DNA of 40,083 nt from an uncultured Winogradskyella sp. (GCF_937958655.1 NZ_CALGNH010000031.1:1-40083); one strand, 5' to 3'; numbered from the stretch's first letter, positions 1-8,616 are shown. Notes: generated by a model not told the origin, from the letters alone. Numbers and translations: made by a program.

Positions 1-2030
1 AGGTATTTTACCAATTTATCTGCTAAATTTTTATCATAAAATCCATCTGGTGCGTTTCTAAAGGCTTCAGACGCATCACTGGTTAAGACATCTGCCCACA
101 TATAACCATAATAAGCTGTGGCATAACCTTCACCAGAAAATACATGGCCAAAATGTGGTGTTCTATGACGCATAGGTAATTCTTTTGGCATACCTAATTC
201 GTCTAGAGTTTCGCGCTCAAACTTATCAATATCTATATCGGTTGGATCTGCCAAATGCAATTTCATGTCAATTAGAGCAGAAGCAAGGTATTCTGTTGTT
301 CCGAATCCTTGGTTAAAGGTAGAGGCGTTTTTAATTTTTTTAACCAATTCTGTAGGAATAGGCTCGCCTGTTTTATAATGTACCAAATAGTTTTTAATGA
401 CTTTATCGGTAGATAACCAACGCTCTAAAAGTTGCGATTGAAATTCGGTATAATCCCTCACACCACCTTGTAGTGTTGGATATTTTACATCCGCTGCGAA
501 AAAGTGTAAAGCATGTCCAAACTCATGAAAAAACGTTGTTGCATCGTCCCAAGACACCAAAACAGCTTCGCCTGGTGCTGGTTTTATAAAGTTAGAGTTG
601 TTAGAGGCTAAGACATTGGTTTGTCCTTCAAAAGTTGTTGAGCTTCTGTACGTTGTTGCCCAAGCTCCAGAACGTTTTCCTTCGCGAGCATAAGGGTCTA
701 AATACCAAAGTCCAATATGTTTATTAGAGTCTTTATCAGTGACTTCCCAAACATTAACATCTTCATGAAATACAGGTACTGTATTGTCCTCAACTGGTGT
801 AAATTTATAATTGAATAACTCACCTGCAACAAAGAACATAGCTTCGGTTAATTTATCTAATTGTAGATATTGCTTTACTTCATCACTATCTAAATCGTAT
901 TTCTTTTGACGCACTTTTTCTGCATAATAGCGATAATCCCATGGTTCAATTGTTATACGATCTCCAAGTTCATTAGCAACGGCTTGCATATCTGCTACTT
1001 CTTCTTTTACTCTCGCAGTAGCAGCTGGCCAAACTTTTAGCATTAAGTCCATAGCATTTTCAGGGTTCTTGGCCATGCGGTCTTGCAACCTCCATTGCGC
1101 ATAGTTGTCGTAACCTAGCAGGCCAACACGCTCTTTACGGAGTTTTAAAATGGCGGCAATAATTTTATTGTTGTCGTACTGGTCACCATTATCACCTCTA
1201 GAATAATAATTCTCCCAAACTTTTTTTCGTAATTCGCGTTCTGTGGAGTAGGTAAGAAAAGGATCCATTGAGGACCTTGTATTAGTAATGGCATATTGGC
1301 CGTCTTTACCTTTGTCTGCTGCAATCTTTGCGGCAGATTTAATAAAGCCTTCGGATAAACCTCCAAGTTGATCTTTGGTTAAATAAGTTATGTAGTTTTC
1401 CTCGTCGTGTAAAACGTTATTTGAAAACGTAGTGTACAATGAAGATAATTCCTTATTAATTTCTGCATAACGCTTTTTCTTTTCGGTATCTAGGTTAGCA
1501 CCATTCATTTCAAATTGCTTATAGATTAAATCTATGACGCGCTGTTCTTGTGGTCCTAACGGGTTGTTTTGTGATGCGTCGTATAAGGTTTTTATACGCT
1601 GAAAAAGTTTTGTATTCTGTGAAATTTTAGAGCGAAAGTCAGACAGTTTTGGTGCCAGTTCCGCTTGTACTTTTCTAAATTCTGGAGACGACACATTACT
1701 GCTCATTATACCATAATAGGCAAATAAGCGATTAAGCGGTTTACCAGCACTTTCCATAGCAATAATTGTATTATCAAAGGTTGGTGCATCTGTATTATTA
1801 GCAATGGCATCAATTTCCGCAAGATTAAGCTCCATTCCTATTTCTACCGCTTGCTTAACATCCGCGACGTTCATTTTATCAAAAGCGGGTACGCCTTGGT
1901 AAGGGCCTGTCCATTCGTGTAATAAGACGTTATCAGTCATTAATTTATTTTGCGTTTTGGGTTCTTCTTTACAACTTAAAAATAAAATTATAATACTTAG
2001 TGTAACAGTGTTGAGGGATTTAATAGTCAT
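1..2030 (-). CDS. dcp: M3 family metallopeptidase (peptidyl-dipeptidase Dcp-like), lipoprotein, C-terminus cut by window edge
   Basis: The minus-strand frame is open from an ATG at 2028-2030 to the window edge, about 676 residues. Dcp/oligopeptidase A proteins run near 700, so only a short C-terminal piece is missing. The N-terminus is hydrophobic and ends in a lipobox-like FLSC with Cys20, so an envelope lipoprotein is likely. The zinc site HEFGH is at residues 502-506 (His502 codon at 525-527), the M3 HExxH signature. M3 enzymes of this type remove C-terminal dipeptides or cut short peptides; here the likely role is peptide breakdown in the periplasm. The gene is separated from the cyclophilin gene upstream by about 120 bp with no clear signal. 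The family call is firm; Dcp rather than another M3 subtype is inferred. Confidence 0.93.
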   Translation of the reverse strand, partial: MTIKSLNTVTLSIIILFLSCKEEPKTQNKLMTDNVLLHEWTGPYQGVPAFDKMNVADVKQAVEIGMELNLAEIDAIANNTDAPTFDNTIIAMESAGKPLNRLFAYYGIMSSNVSSPEFRKVQAELAPKLSDFRSKISQNTKLFQRIKTLYDASQNNPLGPQEQRVIDLIYKQFEMNGANLDTEKKKRYAEINKELSSLYTTFSNNVLHDEENYITYLTKDQLGGLSEGFIKSAAKIAADKGKDGQYAITNTRSSMDPFLTYSTERELRKKVWENYYSRGDNGDQYDNNKIIAAILKLRKERVGLLGYDNYAQWRLQDRMAKNPENAMDLMLKVWPAATARVKEEVADMQAVANELGDRITIEPWDYRYYAEKVRQKKYDLDSDEVKQYLQLDKLTEAMFFVAGELFNYKFTPVEDNTVPVFHEDVNVWEVTDKDSNKHIGLWYLDPYAREGKRSGAWATTYRSSTTFEGQTNVLASNNSNFIKPAPGEAVLVSWDDATTFFHEFGHALHFFAADVKYPTLQGGVRDYTEFQSQLLERWLSTDKVIKNYLVHYKTGEPIPTELVKKIKNASTFNQGFGTTEYLASALIDMKLHLADPTDIDIDKFERETLDELGMPKELPMRHRTPHFGHVFSGEGYATAYYGYMWADVLTSDASEAFRNAPDGFYDKNLADKLVKY

Positions 2031-2153
2031 GGTAGTTCGTTTTACAACATATTTAATTTATGCTACTGATCTAGTTTTAGCATCTACAAAGCATATATAG
2101 TTATATGCATAGGAGCTTTGAAGATACTAAAAACTAAAGTAGAGCCGTCTTAA

Positions 2154-2855
2154 TTAATTGATAATTTCTACTTTTTTTATAAACACGCTTTTAATTGGCC
2201 ATTCCCCTTTGTCGGTTTCTACGGCAGCAATTTTATCTACAGCCTCCATGCCTGCAATGACTTCACCAAAAACGGTATAATCTCCATCTAAGTGGTAGGC
2301 TCCATCTTTTTTCTGAACAATAAAAAACTGATAAGGGGATGCTAATTTATAGGCATTTTCAATTTCGCTACTTGGCATAGATACCGCACCTCTTTTGTGT
2401 GTATAGCCTCTTTTGGTATCTGGTGGTAAGAGGTAACGCCCAATACTACGACGTCTTTTGTAAATATCCATACCGTCACTACTACCACCTTGAATAACAA
2501 AATTTGGGACAACGCGGTAAAACTGTGTGTAATTAAAATAATTGCGTTTGGTAAGGTAAATAAAGTTAGCACGATGAAATTTAGTTTTATCGTACAACAG
2601 AATATCAATGTTGCCAAAGTCGGTATAGATCCTCACTTTATTTTCCTTATTTTCTTTTTCGTATTCTAAAAAGAATTCCATGGCGTTGTCGTCGGTGAGC
2701 ACTGGGAATTCTGGTTTGTATTGATTTTTTTTTAGTGATGTTTTTGTAGCAACTAATGAATCTTTAGTAGGTTGCTTTGTACTTTCTTTTGAAGTTTGTT
2801 TATCTTCACAGTTGCATAAAAATAAGGCTACAACACTAATTACTAGAAATCTCAT
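2154..2855 (-). CDS. Cyclophilin-type peptidylprolyl isomerase, lipoprotein
   Basis: 233 residues. A short signal peptide ends in LCNC with Cys16 as the probable lipidated residue, followed by a Lys/Ser/Thr-rich linker of about 40 residues. The cyclophilin domain starts near residue 77 (VRIYTDFGNIDILLY) and continues through FYRVVPNFVIQGG, the conserved catalytic-core segment, and later YTVFGEVIAGMEAVDKI, typical of bacterial PpiA/PpiB. It should catalyse Xaa-Pro cis-trans isomerisation in the periplasm, probably membrane-anchored. The ATG is only 2 bp from the divergent Nudix start, so its promoter must lie inside that gene. The start is well supported because the signal peptide begins there. 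Confidence 0.93.
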   Translation of the reverse strand: MRFLVISVVALFLCNCEDKQTSKESTKQPTKDSLVATKTSLKKNQYKPEFPVLTDDNAMEFFLEYEKENKENKVRIYTDFGNIDILLYDKTKFHRANFIYLTKRNYFNYTQFYRVVPNFVIQGGSSDGMDIYKRRRSIGRYLLPPDTKRGYTHKRGAVSMPSSEIENAYKLASPYQFFIVQKKDGAYHLDGDYTVFGEVIAGMEAVDKIAAVETDKGEWPIKSVFIKKVEIIN

Positions 2856-2857
2856 AA

Positions 2858-3496
2858 ATGCGTTTTAAAACTTTTTTAGAATCTGTTGTAAAAATAAAAC
2901 ATCTCAATCTTTTTGGCGAATCTTCCCATGCTAAAATGTCTCCGCCTTATCGTCTTAAACTAGTAGAAGAAATGAAAGAAAAGGCTAAAGATGCAAAAAC
3001 GGCAGCCGTCCTAGCGTTGTTTTACCCAAAGGAGGAAGAGACGTATTTAGTTTTAATTTTAAGAAAGACTTACAAAGGAGTTCATTCTGCACAAGTTGGT
3101 TTTCCTGGTGGTAAGTACGAGGATGAGGATGCAGATTTAAGAGCAACTGCGCTGCGAGAAGCAGAAGAGGAAGTAGGTGTGGCGCAATCTATGGTAAATA
3201 TTCTAAAAAAATTATCTCCGCTTTACATTCCACCAAGTAATTTTATGGTACATCCCTATTTTGGTATCTCTGAATTTACACCAAAATTTATAAAGCAAGA
3301 CGAAGAAGTAGAGGCTGTTTTAGAGGTGAAGCTGCAAGATGTTTTAGATAACCAAAATGCTATTGTTACAAAAGTAGCTACATCTTATAGTATTGAGGTT
3401 AAGGTGCCTGCATTTAAATTAAATGGATTCATAGTTTGGGGAGCCACTGCTATGATGCTAGGCGAAATAAAAGACTTGTTAAAACAAGTTTTGTAG
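2858..3496 (+). CDS. Nudix hydrolase, CoA pyrophosphatase (NudL-like)
   Basis: 212 residues, cytosolic. The Nudix box lies at residues 84-108: FPGG at 82-85 and REAEEEVG at 100-107. Just upstream, LILRKTYKGVHSAQVGFPGG matches the NuCoA signature of CoA pyrophosphatases, which cut CoA into 3',5'-ADP and phosphopantetheine. The usual Nudix Glu nine residues before the REx2EE core is not in the standard place, as in other NudL-type proteins. The N-terminus (MRFKTFLESVVKIKHL) resembles flavobacterial homologues as I remember them, supporting this ATG although it is 2 bp from the divergent cyclophilin start. plsC follows 48 bp downstream with its own promoter-like sequence. Confidence 0.9.
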   Translation: MRFKTFLESVVKIKHLNLFGESSHAKMSPPYRLKLVEEMKEKAKDAKTAAVLALFYPKEEETYLVLILRKTYKGVHSAQVGFPGGKYEDEDADLRATALREAEEEVGVAQSMVNILKKLSPLYIPPSNFMVHPYFGISEFTPKFIKQDEEVEAVLEVKLQDVLDNQNAIVTKVATSYSIEVKVPAFKLNGFIVWGATAMMLGEIKDLLKQVL

Positions 3497-3518
3497 CTTG
3501 TCTTATTTGTTACATTTG
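3491..3518 (+). promoter_or_regulatory. Putative Bacteroidota promoter for the PlsC-like gene
   Basis: TTG at 3491-3493, 17-nt spacer, then TACATTTG at 3511-3518, matching the Bacteroidota consensus TTG-N17-23-TAnnTTTG. It overlaps the stop codon of the Nudix gene and lies 26 bp upstream of the acyltransferase ATG, so that gene may be transcribed separately. Confidence 0.55.
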
Positions 3519-3544
3519 TAATTCAGTAAAATTGAAAACCAACT

Positions 3545-4345
3545 ATGGGATTATTTAAAAAAAATCCTTTCGGACATATACTTTGGGTTAAAAAATGGCT
3601 CATAAGAATTTTGGGACTTTTAACGCATAGACGCTTTAGAGGCTTTAACGAACTACAGATTGAAGGTTCTGAAATTATTAAGAATCTTCCAGATACTAAT
3701 GTCCTTTTTATTTCTAACCATCAAACCTACTTTGCAGATGTAATAGCTATGTTTCATGTGTTTAACGCAAGCTTAAGTGGTAGATTAGATAATATTAAAA
3801 ATGTAGGTTACCTCTGGAATCCGAAGCTTAACATGTACTATGTTGCGGCTAAGGAAACTATGAAAGCTGGTCTTCTTCCAAAAATATTTGCTTACACAGG
3901 TTCTATAAGTATTGAGCGTACTTGGCGTTCTCAGGGTAAAGATGTTAAGCGACAAGTAAAAATGAGTGATATTACGGCTATTAAAAAAGCCTTAGACGAT
4001 GGATGGGTAGTGACGTTTCCTCAAGGAACAACAACTCCTTTTAAGCCTATAAGAAAGGGGACAGCTCATATTATAAAACATTATAAACCGTTGGTAGTGC
4101 CTATTGTTATAGATGGTTTTAGACGCTCGTTTGATAAAAAAGGTCTGCGTATTAAAAAGAAAAATATTTATCAATCTTTTGAAGTAAAGCAACCTTTGCA
4201 AATTGATTATGAAAATGAGTCAATTGCAGATATCGTTGAAAAAATTGAATACGCTATAGAGCAACATCCTTCGTTTTTAAAAGTAATTCCTCAAGCAGAA
4301 TTAGAAGAAAAAGAACGCCTGAATAAAGAATTAAGGGATTGGTAA
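3545..4345 (+). CDS. PlsC-like 1-acyl-sn-glycerol-3-phosphate acyltransferase, atypical motifs
   Basis: 266 residues. Motif I is NHQTYFAD at 58-65, motif II region SISIERTW at 120-127, motif III region FPQGTTTPF at 158-166. The order and spacing are those of the LPLAT/PlsC superfamily, which acylates lysophosphatidic acid or related lipids at the inner membrane. Two departures stand out: motif I reads HX5D instead of HX4D, and motif III has Gln160 where FPEGTR has Glu. This suggests a variant subfamily, so the acceptor substrate is uncertain. There is no strong transmembrane helix, only a basic amphipathic N-terminus. Transcription is convergent with the membrane protein gene at 4490. Confidence 0.85.
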   Translation: MGLFKKNPFGHILWVKKWLIRILGLLTHRRFRGFNELQIEGSEIIKNLPDTNVLFISNHQTYFADVIAMFHVFNASLSGRLDNIKNVGYLWNPKLNMYYVAAKETMKAGLLPKIFAYTGSISIERTWRSQGKDVKRQVKMSDITAIKKALDDGWVVTFPQGTTTPFKPIRKGTAHIIKHYKPLVVPIVIDGFRRSFDKKGLRIKKKNIYQSFEVKQPLQIDYENESIADIVEKIEYAIEQHPSFLKVIPQAELEEKERLNKELRDW

Positions 4346-4394
4346 AAGGCCAAAAAAGCCCCTTTATTGTTTTATTTGAAACCCTAAAGGTTGC

Positions 4395-4411
4395 TGAGAT
4401 TCCCCAGAAGG
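4395..4411 (+). repeat. Dispersed short repeat, copy 1 (tgagattccccaga core)
   Basis: The 14-nt core at 4395-4408 is identical to the reverse complement of 10035-10048, and the flanks are similar (aggagaaat here, ggggaaat there). Both copies lie between convergent genes. Here the hairpin arm is degenerate. The rest of 4346-4489 holds AT-rich sequence with a weak aaaggc/gccccttt hairpin soon after the acyltransferase stop, which may act as a terminator. Confidence 0.55.
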
Positions 4412-4489
4412 AGAAATAATTTATCTCTTGCTTACCAAAGTTTTTTTTGTAACGCTGTGTTTTCTTTTAGTACTTTTTAAAAAAGCAAT

Positions 4490-5122
4490 TTAAACTTCAA
4501 GTTTTTTTAGCTCATCATAATTTTTATTGAGGCGCTTTAATAATATGCCGTAAATGAGCCTGTAAAACAGCCATACAATAAGTAAAAATATTGCTGCAAC
4601 TACTACCATGACAGCATAGACCATAAACATCTGAGCGGTTGAAGCCTCAGATATCATTTGATGGAAATCAGGATTGTCTTGGTATTCCATGTAAAACGAA
4701 ACAGGTACGGAAAGAAAAATCATGGTGAGATTAAAAATCACATAATATTTTATGACTTTTCTAGTTTTTAAAATTCCTTCCATTAAGCGCTTAGCATTAT
4801 CTGTTATTGAAATAGTCTTATAGGATTTAAATAACAAATAAATAAAAGTAAGTATAACCGCATAGCTAAATATGTTTACTGCAATAAACCAAGGATTTTC
4901 GTAACTTACTTCTAATTTTTCTCTTATAGTCGAGGATAAAAAATAGGGTAAAATACTTGCTAAAAGCCAAAACACCAATTCGCCAAGACTAATGTAAAAT
5001 AAAGTTTTTACTATGGAGGACGATTTTCTTTGAAGCATGGGATAAATCTCTTCACCCGAAAAACTTTTAAAGTTAGCCCTATCCTTATCCCAATCCTTTT
5101 TTAATATTTCTAATTCATCCAT
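4490..5122 (-). CDS. Membrane protein of unknown function, partner of the ECF sigma factor
   Basis: 210 residues with four predicted transmembrane helices, near residues 43-65, 80-100, 125-146 and 168-195. A polar N-terminus of about 40 residues (MDELEILKKDWDKD) and a charged C-terminal tail are probably cytosolic. Similar flavobacterial proteins next to sigma factors are often labelled beta-carotene 15,15'-monooxygenase in databases; I see nothing here to support that enzyme. The gene starts 4 nt after the stop of the sigma-70 ECF gene, so the two are almost certainly co-transcribed. A membrane anti-sigma or sensor role is a reasonable inference from position and topology only; no recognised anti-sigma domain is visible. 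Confidence 0.85.
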   Translation of the reverse strand: MDELEILKKDWDKDRANFKSFSGEEIYPMLQRKSSSIVKTLFYISLGELVFWLLASILPYFLSSTIREKLEVSYENPWFIAVNIFSYAVILTFIYLLFKSYKTISITDNAKRLMEGILKTRKVIKYYVIFNLTMIFLSVPVSFYMEYQDNPDFHQMISEASTAQMFMVYAVMVVVAAIFLLIVWLFYRLIYGILLKRLNKNYDELKKLEV

Positions 5123-5126
5123 AAGT

Positions 5127-5621
5127 TTACGGATTTAGTATTGTTTTTAATTTCTTTTTTACACGATTCATTTTTACACGAGCATTAACTTCTGTAATAC
5201 CCAAAGTAGCACTGATCTCTCTATAGTCTTTGTCTTCTAAATACAAGAAAACTAAAGCTTTTTCAATATCATTTAGTTGGTGAACTGCTCTATAAAGCAA
5301 CTTTAATTGTTGCTCTTCGGTATCATCGTATTCCTCAGCTTTTATTTTAAATTCTACAGCATCAAACTCTTGCGTATTAATACGACGTTTCGATTTTCTG
5401 TATAGTGTTATTGCTGTATTTAAACCTACACGATACATCCAAGTACTAAATTTAGAATCGCCCCTAAATTTTGGGTAAGCACGCCATAATTGTATTGTTA
5501 TTTCCTGAAACAAATCATTATGAGCATCGGCATTGTTGGTGTACAAACGGCATACCTTATGCACAATGTTTTGGTGCTTTTGCAACTGCTCTACAAAACT
5601 ATGTTCGAGTTCTTTGTTCAA
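5127..5621 (-). CDS. RNA polymerase sigma factor, sigma-70 ECF family
   Basis: 164 residues. Region 2 is visible around residues 22-75 (DLFQEITIQLWRAYPKF, then FSTWMYRVGLNTAI), and region 4 around 110-160, with YREISATLGITEVNARVKMNR as the helix-turn-helix that reads the -35 element. The start codon is TTG at 5619-5621: the upstream in-frame codons reach a stop at 5643-5645 without ATG, and the next internal Met would delete region 2. The gene is followed after 4 nt by a four-helix membrane protein instead of a FecR-type anti-sigma. The TonB receptor at 5815 is divergent, but there is no direct evidence that this sigma factor controls it. Confidence 0.92.
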   Translation of the reverse strand: MNKELEHSFVEQLQKHQNIVHKVCRLYTNNADAHNDLFQEITIQLWRAYPKFRGDSKFSTWMYRVGLNTAITLYRKSKRRINTQEFDAVEFKIKAEEYDDTEEQQLKLLYRAVHQLNDIEKALVFLYLEDKDYREISATLGITEVNARVKMNRVKKKLKTILNP

Positions 5622-5814
5622 TTGACGTTTTTGGTTAGTTATTTATTTGTAGCCCTTATATAGACTTTGTTACAGTATTTAATAATTATTTCTAAAGATA
5701 TTCAATTCATCGTGTAAAAATTACAGTTCGGTACATTAGAATTTGCACTGGTTTAAAAACGCTACAAATTTGTCTTATCAATTAAAAACGAACAGGTAAT
5801 CATCAATCAAAAAC

Positions 5815-7989
5815 ATGAAAAAACTAATCATCATCATAAGCTTATGTCTTATTAATGTAGGCTTATCGCAAACTACAATTTCAGGAAAGGTAACGGATAC
5901 TAAAGGCATACCTATCATTGGTGCTAATGTCTATTTAGAGGGCACGTATGATGGTGCAACAACTATAGAAAAGGGAAATTTTAGTTTTACTACTGAAGAA
6001 ATTGGGGAACAGACCTTGGTTGTTTCTTACTTATCTTACGAAACAAAAACCATTGTTAACGATGTTTCTATGATGCGTCAGCTTCAAATTAAATTACGAG
6101 AAGATGTAGAATCCTTAGATGCTGTTATTATTAGTGCAGGTACATTTGAAGCAAGCGATAACAGTAAAGTTTCTGTCCTTAAGCCTTTAGATGTAGTAAC
6201 TACCGCAAGTGCTTTGGGTGACTTTGTAGGTGCTTTGCAAACACTTCCAGGAACATCCAATAATGCAGAAGATGGTCGTCTGTTTGTAAGAGGCGGTGAT
6301 GCCAGTGAAACCCAAATTTTTATCGATGGTATCCGCGTGTTTACACCATTTACACCGACAACTAATAATTTACCTGCACGTGGACGTTATTCACCCTTTT
6401 TGTTTGATGGTATAACGTTCTCAACAGGTGGGTATTCTGCAGAATTTGGCCAAGCATTATCTAGTGTATTATTATTAAATACTATTGACGAGCCAGACCA
6501 AAACAAAACCGATATTGGCCTTATGAGCGTTGGTGCTACCTTAGGTAACACACAAAAATGGGAAAAGTCTTCCTTAAGTTTTAATGCATCTTATATTAAT
6601 TTGGCACCATATTTTAAAGTTTTTGATAATCGTAATACGTTTCAAAAACCGATTCAGGCCGCTCAAGGTGAAATGGTATATAGACGAAAGCTTAATAATG
6701 GTATTTTTAAGTTTTACTCGGCCTTTGATACGACTAACTTTAAACTCACCCAAGAGGATATTAATTTTGAGGAGGATTTAAATTTTAGTTTAAATAACAG
6801 AAATTTTTATCTTAATTCTTCTTACAAAGGCCTACTTGGCAATAGTTGGTCTATACAAACAGGTATAGGTTTTACGCACGATAATACTAAAAATGGTATT
6901 TCATCTGCAGCGATTAATAGTTTTGAAAACTCAGTACACTTAAAACTAAAGTTAAAGAAACGCTTTAGTAGTCGCTTTAAGTTAAGTTTAGGTGCAGAAC
7001 AGTTTATAACAGGGTATAATGAAAGTTTTAAAACTAACGACTTTAATTTGGCCTATGGTTTTGATAATGCTATTACTGCTGGTTTTGCGGAGGCTGATAT
7101 TATTTTCTCTAAAAAGTTGGCTCTAAAAGCAGGGATTCGTGCAGATTATAGTTCAATTTTTAACACAACAGAAGTTGGGCCTAGAGCAGCGTTAGCTTAC
7201 AAAAGTTCTAAAAATGGTCAGTTTTCATTGGCTTATGGTAACTTTTTTCAGAACCCAAGCAATGGTATTCTTAGGTTTGAACAAGATTTACAGGCACAAA
7301 AAACAACGCAATACATCCTTAATTATCAATACGTTATTGATGGTAAAATATTTAGGGCAGAAGCCTATAGAAAAGATTATGATAATTTGGTGAAATTTGA
7401 TGGTGATTTTATGAATATCAATAACGGTTTTAATAACACTATTAATTCTACCTTTAATACTACAGGAAACGGTTATGCTCAAGGTTTAGATTTGTTTTGG
7501 CGCGATAATACGAGTTTTAAAAATTTAGATTATTGGGTGAGCTATTCTTATTTAGATACAGAGCGTAATCACCAGAATTTCCCTAAAGCTGCGCAACCTA
7601 ATTTTGCTTCGGATCATAATTTTTCGGTTGTTGGTAAATATTGGATTGAAGATTGGAAAAGTCAATTGGGCATCGATTATACGTTTGCCTCTGGCCGTCC
7701 GTATAACAATCCTAATACCAATGAATTTCTTGCAGAGCGTACAAAACCATTTAACAGTGTTAGTGTTAACTGGGCTTATTTAATAGATCAACAAAAGATA
7801 TTATATGTATCGGTAAATAATGTCCTTGGATTTAAAAATATAAACGGCTATCAATATTCTAATACTCCAAACGTAAACGGGCAGTTTGACCGTATGGCAT
7901 TTCGTCCTGCAACGGATCAATTCTTCTTTGTGGGCTTCTTTTGGACTATTAGCGAAAATGGAACTGATAATCAGTTAGATAATTTGTAG
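5815..7989 (+). CDS. TonB-dependent outer-membrane receptor with CarboxypepD_reg-like domain
   Basis: 724 residues. Signal peptide at 1-20 (cleavage near GLSQ-TT), then a carboxypeptidase-regulatory-like beta-sandwich at about 21-95 (SGKVTDTKGIPIIGANVYLEGT). The plug domain spans about 105-225, with LFVRGGDASETQIFIDGIRV and GGYSAEFGQALSS as typical plug segments, followed by the beta-barrel to an aromatic-rich C-terminus. No STN domain is seen, so signalling through a FecR/ECF pair is unlikely. It should import an unidentified ligand using TonB energy. No SusD partner is present, which argues against a polysaccharide locus. The 5' gap 5622-5814 (193 bp) shows no convincing TAnnTTTG promoter. 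The stop codon runs straight into a heptad repeat array. Confidence 0.92.
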   Translation: MKKLIIIISLCLINVGLSQTTISGKVTDTKGIPIIGANVYLEGTYDGATTIEKGNFSFTTEEIGEQTLVVSYLSYETKTIVNDVSMMRQLQIKLREDVESLDAVIISAGTFEASDNSKVSVLKPLDVVTTASALGDFVGALQTLPGTSNNAEDGRLFVRGGDASETQIFIDGIRVFTPFTPTTNNLPARGRYSPFLFDGITFSTGGYSAEFGQALSSVLLLNTIDEPDQNKTDIGLMSVGATLGNTQKWEKSSLSFNASYINLAPYFKVFDNRNTFQKPIQAAQGEMVYRRKLNNGIFKFYSAFDTTNFKLTQEDINFEEDLNFSLNNRNFYLNSSYKGLLGNSWSIQTGIGFTHDNTKNGISSAAINSFENSVHLKLKLKKRFSSRFKLSLGAEQFITGYNESFKTNDFNLAYGFDNAITAGFAEADIIFSKKLALKAGIRADYSSIFNTTEVGPRAALAYKSSKNGQFSLAYGNFFQNPSNGILRFEQDLQAQKTTQYILNYQYVIDGKIFRAEAYRKDYDNLVKFDGDFMNINNGFNNTINSTFNTTGNGYAQGLDLFWRDNTSFKNLDYWVSYSYLDTERNHQNFPKAAQPNFASDHNFSVVGKYWIEDWKSQLGIDYTFASGRPYNNPNTNEFLAERTKPFNSVSVNWAYLIDQQKILYVSVNNVLGFKNINGYQYSNTPNVNGQFDRMAFRPATDQFFFVGFFWTISENGTDNQLDNL

Positions 7990-7997
7990 TTTAGAAA

Positions 7998-8053
7998 GTT
8001 AGAAGTTAGAAGTTAGACGTTAGACGTTAGACCTTAGAAGGTAGACGTTAGAA
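7998..8053. repeat. Tandem heptad array, eight GTTAGA(A/C) units
   Basis: Eight contiguous 7-nt units: gttagaa twice, gttagac three times, cttagaa, ggtagac, gttagaa. A decayed unit (tttagaaa) precedes them right after the TonB receptor stop at 7989. The array lies between convergent genes. A 7-nt period would shift a reading frame if translated, but no ORF crosses it. Confidence 0.9.
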
Positions 8054-8080
8054 GGGATTACAATTAATTTAAATTTACTT

Positions 8081-8614
8081 CTAGGGAAGGGTTAGAGATG
8101 GGTCAGTAATTACATACCAATTACAGCGTTCGTTTTCATAAGTGAAAGTTCCTGAGTGTTGTAGTCCAATTTTTTTAAGGATATGGTTTGACGCTGTATG
8201 GTTAACATCAGCTGCAGCACAAATTTTCTTAAGTTTTAAATCGTTAAAACCAAATTGTAAAGAAGCTATTGCAGACTCAGTTGCATAGCCATTGCCCCAA
8301 TGTTTTTCTTTAAAACGGTAACCGATGTCGTAATAATTAAATTCTTCACGCAGTTGACGTTCATATTTTAAGCCAGACCAGCCTAAAAATTCATTCGTAT
8401 CCTTTTTTATTACAGCTAACCTGCCGATATTAAATTCTTGATATTGCTCTAAAATATCTTCAATCCATAATTTAGATTGTCCAATTGTTTTTATAGGATT
8501 ATTACCTAAATATTTATGGACATTAGGATTAGAGTCCATCTCATAAAAATCCTGAGCATCAGCCATAGATACAGGTCTAAGAATGAGACGTTTAGTTTCT
8601 ATTATGGTATTCAC
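8081..8614 (-). CDS. GNAT family N-acetyltransferase (RimJ/RimL type)
   Basis: 177 residues. ETKRLILRPVSMADAQDFYEM at the N-terminus is typical of the RimJ/RimL-like acetyltransferase subfamily. YDIGYRFKEKHWGNGYATESAI (residues about 95-116) is the acetyl-CoA-binding motif A, with the GNGYAT turn, and VNHTASNHILKKIGLQHSG is the motif B region. It transfers an acetyl group to an amine, perhaps a protein N-terminus or small molecule; the substrate cannot be told. The start is GTG at 8612-8614, 2 nt after the stop of the upstream small gene, and no ATG exists between it and the conserved N-terminus. It is the last gene of a three-gene minus-strand cluster. Confidence 0.9.
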   Translation of the reverse strand: MNTIIETKRLILRPVSMADAQDFYEMDSNPNVHKYLGNNPIKTIGQSKLWIEDILEQYQEFNIGRLAVIKKDTNEFLGWSGLKYERQLREEFNYYDIGYRFKEKHWGNGYATESAIASLQFGFNDLKLKKICAAADVNHTASNHILKKIGLQHSGTFTYENERCNWYVITDPSLTLP

Positions 8615-8616
8615 TA

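Noticed and set aside
4388..4412. TPP-riboswitch-like ctgaga sequence
   Set aside because: Only the short ctgaga string resembles the THI box; the rest of the conserved core and a downstream thiamine gene are missing. It is better explained as the dispersed repeat.
4490..5122. Beta-carotene 15,15'-monooxygenase annotation for the membrane protein
   Set aside because: No carotenoid oxygenase fold or His ligands are visible; four short helices do not fit that enzyme.
5622..5814. Control of the TonB receptor at 5815 by the divergent ECF sigma factor
   Set aside because: The receptor has no STN domain and there is no FecR-type gene, so adjacency alone does not support this link.
7998..8053. CRISPR array
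   Set aside because: Units are contiguous heptamers without spacers, and no cas gene is in the window.
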